Source: Pseudomonas muyukensis
Lineage (GTDB): Bacteria; Pseudomonadota; Gammaproteobacteria; Pseudomonadales; Pseudomonadaceae
Assembly: GCF_019139535.1 (NCBI RefSeq)
Contig: NZ_CP077073.1
Location: forward strand, 1,872,001 to 1,936,000
Direction of reading: 5' to 3'
Length of the DNA: 64,000 bases
The position numbers and the translations under genes were made by a program. Below the pieces are notes generated by a model. That model saw only the letters and a program-made list of their open reading frames with translations, had not been told where the DNA came from and did not search any database. Shown here one piece after another: positions 59,359 through 64,000 of the stretch (position 1 is its first letter; each line of letters begins with the position of its first letter).

Positions 59359-60897
59359 TCACGCTGCAGCGGTGCTGGTCAGGGCCTGGAGGCGCTGTTG
59401 CAGATAGTCTTTCAGGGCCTGCTGCTCGGCGGCGCTGGTGAACAGGCCCAACTTGGTGCGGCGCCAGAGGATGTCCTCGGCGTCGCACGCCCATTCCACG
59501 CGGCACAGGTAGTCCACTTCGTGGGAGAACAAGCCGCCGCCAATGGCCTGGCCGAGGCCGTCGGGTCCATGGACGCCGTCGAGCAACTGCCAGACGCGGC
59601 TGCCGTAGGTCAGCACCCAACGGCGGGCGATATCGACCGGCAGCCAGCCGTGCTGGGCCAGTACGGCGTCGACCAGGGCCTGCACCGACGTCATCTGCTC
59701 ACCGCCAGGCAGCGCCGCGCCTGCGGTCCAGCTGCCGCGCATCTGGGTGAAATAAGGTTTGAGCTCGGCCATGGCCGACTCGGCCAGCTTGCGGTAGGTG
59801 GTCAGCTTGCCGCCGAATACCGACAGCAATGGAGCCTGGCCCTCGCTGGCGGACAGTGCCAGCGTGTAGTCGCGGGTGACCGCCGAGGGGTTGTCCGACT
59901 CGTCGTTGCACAGTGGGCGCACGCCTGAGTAGGTATGCACAATGTCGCTGCGGTCGAGTTGGTGATTGAAGTGTTCGTTGACCACGGTCAGCAGGTAGTC
60001 GGTTTCCTGCTCGGTGATCGCCACCTTGGCCGGGTCGCCGCTGTATTCGCGGTCGGTGGTGCCAATCAAGGTGAAACGCTCCAGGTACGGGATGCAGAAG
60101 ACGATGCGCTGGTCTTCGTTTTGCAGGATGTAGGCGTGTTCGCCCTCGTACAGGCGCGGCACGATCAGGTGGCTGCCCTGGATCAGGCGGATACCGTACG
60201 GCGCGTCGAGCTTGAGGTCGTCCTTGATGAAGCTGGCCACCCACGGGCCGGCCGCGTTGACCAGGGCGCGGGCGCGAATGGTCTGCAGGCTGCCGTCGGC
60301 GTGCTGCAGATCCACCTGCCACAGACCGTCGATGCGCTCGGCACGCAGGCAACGGGTGCGGGTGCGGATGTCGGCGCCTTTTTCCCGGGCGGCCATGGCA
60401 TTGAGCACGACCAGACGGGCATCGTCGACGGCACAGTCGGCATATTCGAAGCCGCGGGTGATTGCCGGCTTGAGCGGGTAGCCCGGGCCGAAGCGCAGGC
60501 TGCGCGAGGCGCCCAGGCGCTTGCGCTTGCCCAGGTGATCGTAGAGGAACAGGCCGGCGCGGATCATCCAGGCCGGGCGCAGGTGCGGACGGTGCGGCAG
60601 CACGAAACGCATCGGCTTGACGATGTGCGGCGCCTTGGCCAGCAGCACTTCGCGCTCGGCCAGGGCTTCGCGCACCAGGCGGAACTCGTAGTGCTCCAGG
60701 TAGCGCAAGCCACCGTGGATCAGCTTGCTGCTGGCCGAGGAGGTGTGCTGGGCCAGATCGTCCTTTTCGCAAAGGAACACGTTGAGGCCACGCCCGGCGG
60801 CGTCGGCAGCGATGCCCACGCCATTGATGCCACCGCCGATCACGGCGAGGTCGTAGCAGTCGTGCAGGGGTGGCTGGGACGAAACGGGCTGGGACAC
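59359..60897 (-). CDS. glpD: Aerobic glycerol-3-phosphate dehydrogenase
   Basis: A 512-residue FAD enzyme of the inner membrane that oxidises glycerol 3-phosphate to dihydroxyacetone phosphate and reduces quinone. The FAD motif is DLAVIGGGINGVGIAADAAGRG near residues 14-35, and later ALVNAAGPWV, GSHLIVPRLY and FGGKLTTYRKLAE. I place the start at GTG 60897: a perfect AGGAGG is 8 nt before it, while the in-frame ATG at 60924 has no ribosome site and lies inside an operator-like palindrome. It converges on the LRR-NEL gene with 16 bp between stop codons. Confidence 0.92.
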   Translation of the reverse strand: MSQPVSSQPPLHDCYDLAVIGGGINGVGIAADAAGRGLNVFLCEKDDLAQHTSSASSKLIHGGLRYLEHYEFRLVREALAEREVLLAKAPHIVKPMRFVLPHRPHLRPAWMIRAGLFLYDHLGKRKRLGASRSLRFGPGYPLKPAITRGFEYADCAVDDARLVVLNAMAAREKGADIRTRTRCLRAERIDGLWQVDLQHADGSLQTIRARALVNAAGPWVASFIKDDLKLDAPYGIRLIQGSHLIVPRLYEGEHAYILQNEDQRIVFCIPYLERFTLIGTTDREYSGDPAKVAITEQETDYLLTVVNEHFNHQLDRSDIVHTYSGVRPLCNDESDNPSAVTRDYTLALSASEGQAPLLSVFGGKLTTYRKLAESAMAELKPYFTQMRGSWTAGAALPGGEQMTSVQALVDAVLAQHGWLPVDIARRWVLTYGSRVWQLLDGVHGPDGLGQAIGGGLFSHEVDYLCRVEWACDAEDILWRRTKLGLFTSAAEQQALKDYLQQRLQALTSTAAA

Positions 60898-60916
60898 GGG
60901 CAAGGCCTCCTGGGGC

Positions 60917-60958
60917 GTTCGCATCGAATGCGAACATTGATGTTCGTTTTCGAAAATA
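60917..60958. promoter_or_regulatory. glpR box: Overlapping GlpR-type operators of glpD
   Basis: GATGTTCGTTTTCGAAAATA (60939-60958) matches the GlpR consensus WATKYTCGWWWWCGAWMATW at all but the first base. Overlapping it are CGAACAT-TG-ATGTTCG (60931-60946) and GTTCGCAT-CGA-ATGCGAAC (60917-60935), both perfect palindromes. They lie 20-61 bp upstream of glpD, so repression by GlpR is expected. Confidence 0.75.
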
Positions 60959-61075
60959 CTAGCGCAATGAACAGGCGGCTGCCAGTCAGTCTTTATAGAA
61001 AAAACTGATCGGATGACAGGGAAATGAACATTTGTGAAAAGCAGGGGTGAACGGTTGCAGATTTTCAAGGGGGTC

Positions 61076-61107
61076 GAGATCGCGCCGCGCGGGCGGCGCG
61101 CGATCTC
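61076..61107. repeat. GC-rich palindrome, copy 2 of a two-copy element
   Basis: GAGATCGCGCCGC...GCGGCGCGCGATCTC with a small bulge, followed by ATAGGCG. Copy 1 at 29185-29208 has the same design and the same ATAGGCG tail. It lies between glpR and glpD. Confidence 0.55.
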
Positions 61108-61146
61108 ATAGGCGACCAATGGCTCATGCCATGCGCTCAGTGGCCC

Positions 61147-61902
61147 TCACACCACCTCAAGCCGGATCTTGTACTGGTTGAGTAACTGGCTGAGGGCGGC
61201 CGAAGGGGCCTGGTCGGTCACCAGGCAGTCGACCAGGTTGATCGAGCCCAGGCGTACCATGGCATTGCGGCCGAACTTGCTGGAGTCCGCGGCGAGGATG
61301 ACCTGGCGGGCATTGGCGATGATCGCCTGGGACACGCGCACTTCCTGGTAGTCGAAGTCCAGCAGGCTGCCGTCTTCATCGATGCCGCTGATGCCCACCA
61401 CGGCGAAGTCGACCTTGAACTGGTTGATGAAGTCGACGCTGGCCTGGCCGACCACGCCGCCATCGCGGCGCACCGTGCCGCCCGCCACCAGCACCTCGAA
61501 GTCGTCCTTGGCGGCGAGGATCGCGGCCACATGCAGGTTGTTGGTGATGACCTTCAGGTGGCTGTGGTTGAGCAGGGCGCGGGCGATGGATTCGGTGGTG
61601 GTGCCGATATTGATGAACAGCGAGGCGTGATCGGGGATCTGCTGGGCCACGGCTTCGGCGATACGCTGCTTTTCGTCGCGCATCTGGTCGGCGCGCATGG
61701 CGTAGGCGGTGTTCTCGATGCTCGAGTCGTAGGCCGCGCCACCGTGGTAGCGGCGCAGCAGGTTGACCTCGGCGAGCTGGTTGATATCGCGGCGGATGGT
61801 CTGCGGGGTGACGACGAACAGCTGCGCCATCTCCTCGATGCTGACATAGCCGCGTTCACGGACCAGCTCGAGGATTTGTTGTTGGCGAGGAGGCAGATTC
61901 AT
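61147..61902 (-). CDS. glpR: DeoR-family repressor GlpR
   Basis: A 251-residue repressor of the glycerol regulon. The DeoR helix-turn-helix is at residues 5-55 ([40 protein letters not shown]). The C-terminal sugar-phosphate-sensing domain has [14 protein letters not shown] and [18 protein letters not shown]. Glycerol 3-phosphate is the inducer. Start ATG 61902 follows AAGGACCGCC; longer in-frame reading rejected. It is between glpD and glpK on the same strand, with probable target sites before glpD. Confidence 0.94.
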   Translation of the reverse strand: MNLPPRQQQILELVRERGYVSIEEMAQLFVVTPQTIRRDINQLAEVNLLRRYHGGAAYDSSIENTAYAMRADQMRDEKQRIAEAVAQQIPDHASLFINIGTTTESIARALLNHSHLKVITNNLHVAAILAAKDDFEVLVAGGTVRRDGGVVGQASVDFINQFKVDFAVVGISGIDEDGSLLDFDYQEVRVSQAIIANARQVILAADSSKFGRNAMVRLGSINLVDCLVTDQAPSAALSQLLNQYKIRLEVV

Positions 61903-61991
61903 GGGCGGTCCTTTGGGGCAGCCGGACAAATTCTGCAATGATGCCGTAGCTCGGGGTGTAGGACCAGCCTGGTAATTGCCTAAAGGGCCGT

Positions 61992-62044
61992 CGCCGGGCA
62001 AGCCCGCTACCACCACCGATCAGGCAGCAGCGGGCTTGCCCCGG
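61992..62044. repeat. REP hairpin (family C) between glpK and glpR
   Basis: CCGGGCAAGCCCGC and, after about 23 bp, GCGGGCTTGCCCCGG are inverted. Same family as 17409-17465. Confidence 0.8.
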
Positions 62045-62057
62045 TATACCTCAAGCC

Positions 62058-63587
<1,530 letters not shown>

Positions 63588-63635
63588 TCAGGGCGTGGCG
63601 GCGCGGGCTGATCGGCCTCGGGCACGGCGCGGGCA

Positions 63636-64000
63636 TCAGGAAACCTGGGTGTCACCCTGGGGATTATCGTTGGTCTGGGCTGTTTCGGCGTGCGCGCTCG
63701 GCAGGTTGCGGGCAATCAGGCCGCGGTACAAGGCCGCACCCAGGCTGGCGCCGAGAATCGGTGCGAAGATCGGCACCAGGAAGTACGGAATATCGCGGCC
63801 GCCGGTGAAGGCCACTTCACCCCAGCCGGCAAGGAATGTCATCAGTTTTGGGCCGAAGTCACGTGCCGGGTTCATCGCGAAGCCGGTCAGCGGGCCCATG
63901 GCGCTGCCGATCACGGCGATCAGCAGGCCAATCAGCAAGGGCGCGGTGGCACCCCGTGGCAGACCGTTGTTGTCGTCGGTCAGGGCCATGATCACGGCCA
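63636..64000 (-). CDS. glpF: Glycerol facilitator GlpF (5' end beyond window)
   Basis: The last about 121 codons of an aquaglyceroporin; the frame stays open to the window edge. Present are the second half of the channel: MNPARDFGP, the second NPA box typical of GlpF with the Asp that widens the pore for glycerol, and the helix FLVPIFAPILGASLGAALYRGLIA. The cytoplasmic tail is hydrophilic. A start and the glp operator region are outside the sequence. Confidence 0.93.
   Translation of the reverse strand, partial: AVIMALTDDNNGLPRGATAPLLIGLLIAVIGSAMGPLTGFAMNPARDFGPKLMTFLAGWGEVAFTGGRDIPYFLVPIFAPILGASLGAALYRGLIARNLPSAHAETAQTNDNPQGDTQVS

Overview
The window is chromosomal DNA of a fluorescent pseudomonad, most likely from the Pseudomonas putida group. 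The evidence is high GC with G/C-ending codons, the algU-mucA-mucB-mucD-lepA-lepB-rnc-era-recO-pdxJ block, the gcd/oprB pair, the aauRS-aatJQMP cluster next to glpDRKF, and many P. putida-type REP hairpins. I see no rRNA, tRNA, CRISPR array, insertion sequence or prophage. Coding density is about 90% and most genes are conserved core genes.

Layout. 0.2-2.2 kb: a TctD/TctE-like two-component system. 2.3-6.8 kb: HDOD protein, YgfZ, SdhE-YgfX, a triplicated 99-bp REP unit and nadB. 7.3-11.1 kb: envelope-stress operon algU-mucA-mucB-mucD, with no mucC. 11.3-17.4 kb: lepA-lepB-rnc-era-recO-pdxJ. 17.5-22.3 kb: a heavy-metal-type two-component pair, a small exported protein, cmoA-cmoB and an I42-type inhibitor lipoprotein. 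22.5-29.0 kb: a Lon protease, then quinoprotein glucose dehydrogenase with its OprB porin for periplasmic glucose oxidation. 29.2-34.0 kb: a zinc-type TonB receptor, a VF530/Pr6Pr gene pair and a YqjH/YqjI-like ferric-siderophore reductase with its PadR regulator. 34.0-41.2 kb: a divergent bifunctional penicillin-binding protein, an amino-acid permease, a membrane-anchored FMN glutamate-synthase-like protein and a zinc-independent L31. 41.3-48.3 kb: Lhr helicase, NUDIX, MetR and an exported alpha/beta hydrolase. 48.4-54.8 kb: the acidic amino-acid system aauR-aauS and aatJ-aatQ-aatM-aatP. 55.2-59.3 kb: a giant leucine-rich-repeat protein with a NEL-type E3 ubiquitin ligase signature. 59.4-64.0 kb: glycerol genes glpD, glpR, glpK and glpF (cut by the window end).

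Regulation readable from sequence. Two probable Zur boxes of nearly identical sequence precede the TonB receptor and the type-B L31 gene, linking them as a zinc-starvation response. A GG-N10-GC sigma-54 promoter and two TTCGG-N4-CCGAA-type boxes, one exact and one partial, 31 bp apart, precede aatJ, matching AauR as a sigma-54 activator. The same boxes lie just upstream of the divergent effector-like gene. GlpR-type palindromes precede glpD, and an AT-rich palindrome covers the promoter of the PadR-siderophore reductase operon.

The most unusual item is the 1391-residue LRR-NEL protein. It keeps the Cys-Glu-Asp-Arg signature of bacterial NEL ubiquitin ligases and carries a large N-terminal region with a hydrophobic stretch, which suggests a host- or predator-directed effector sitting in a metabolic locus.
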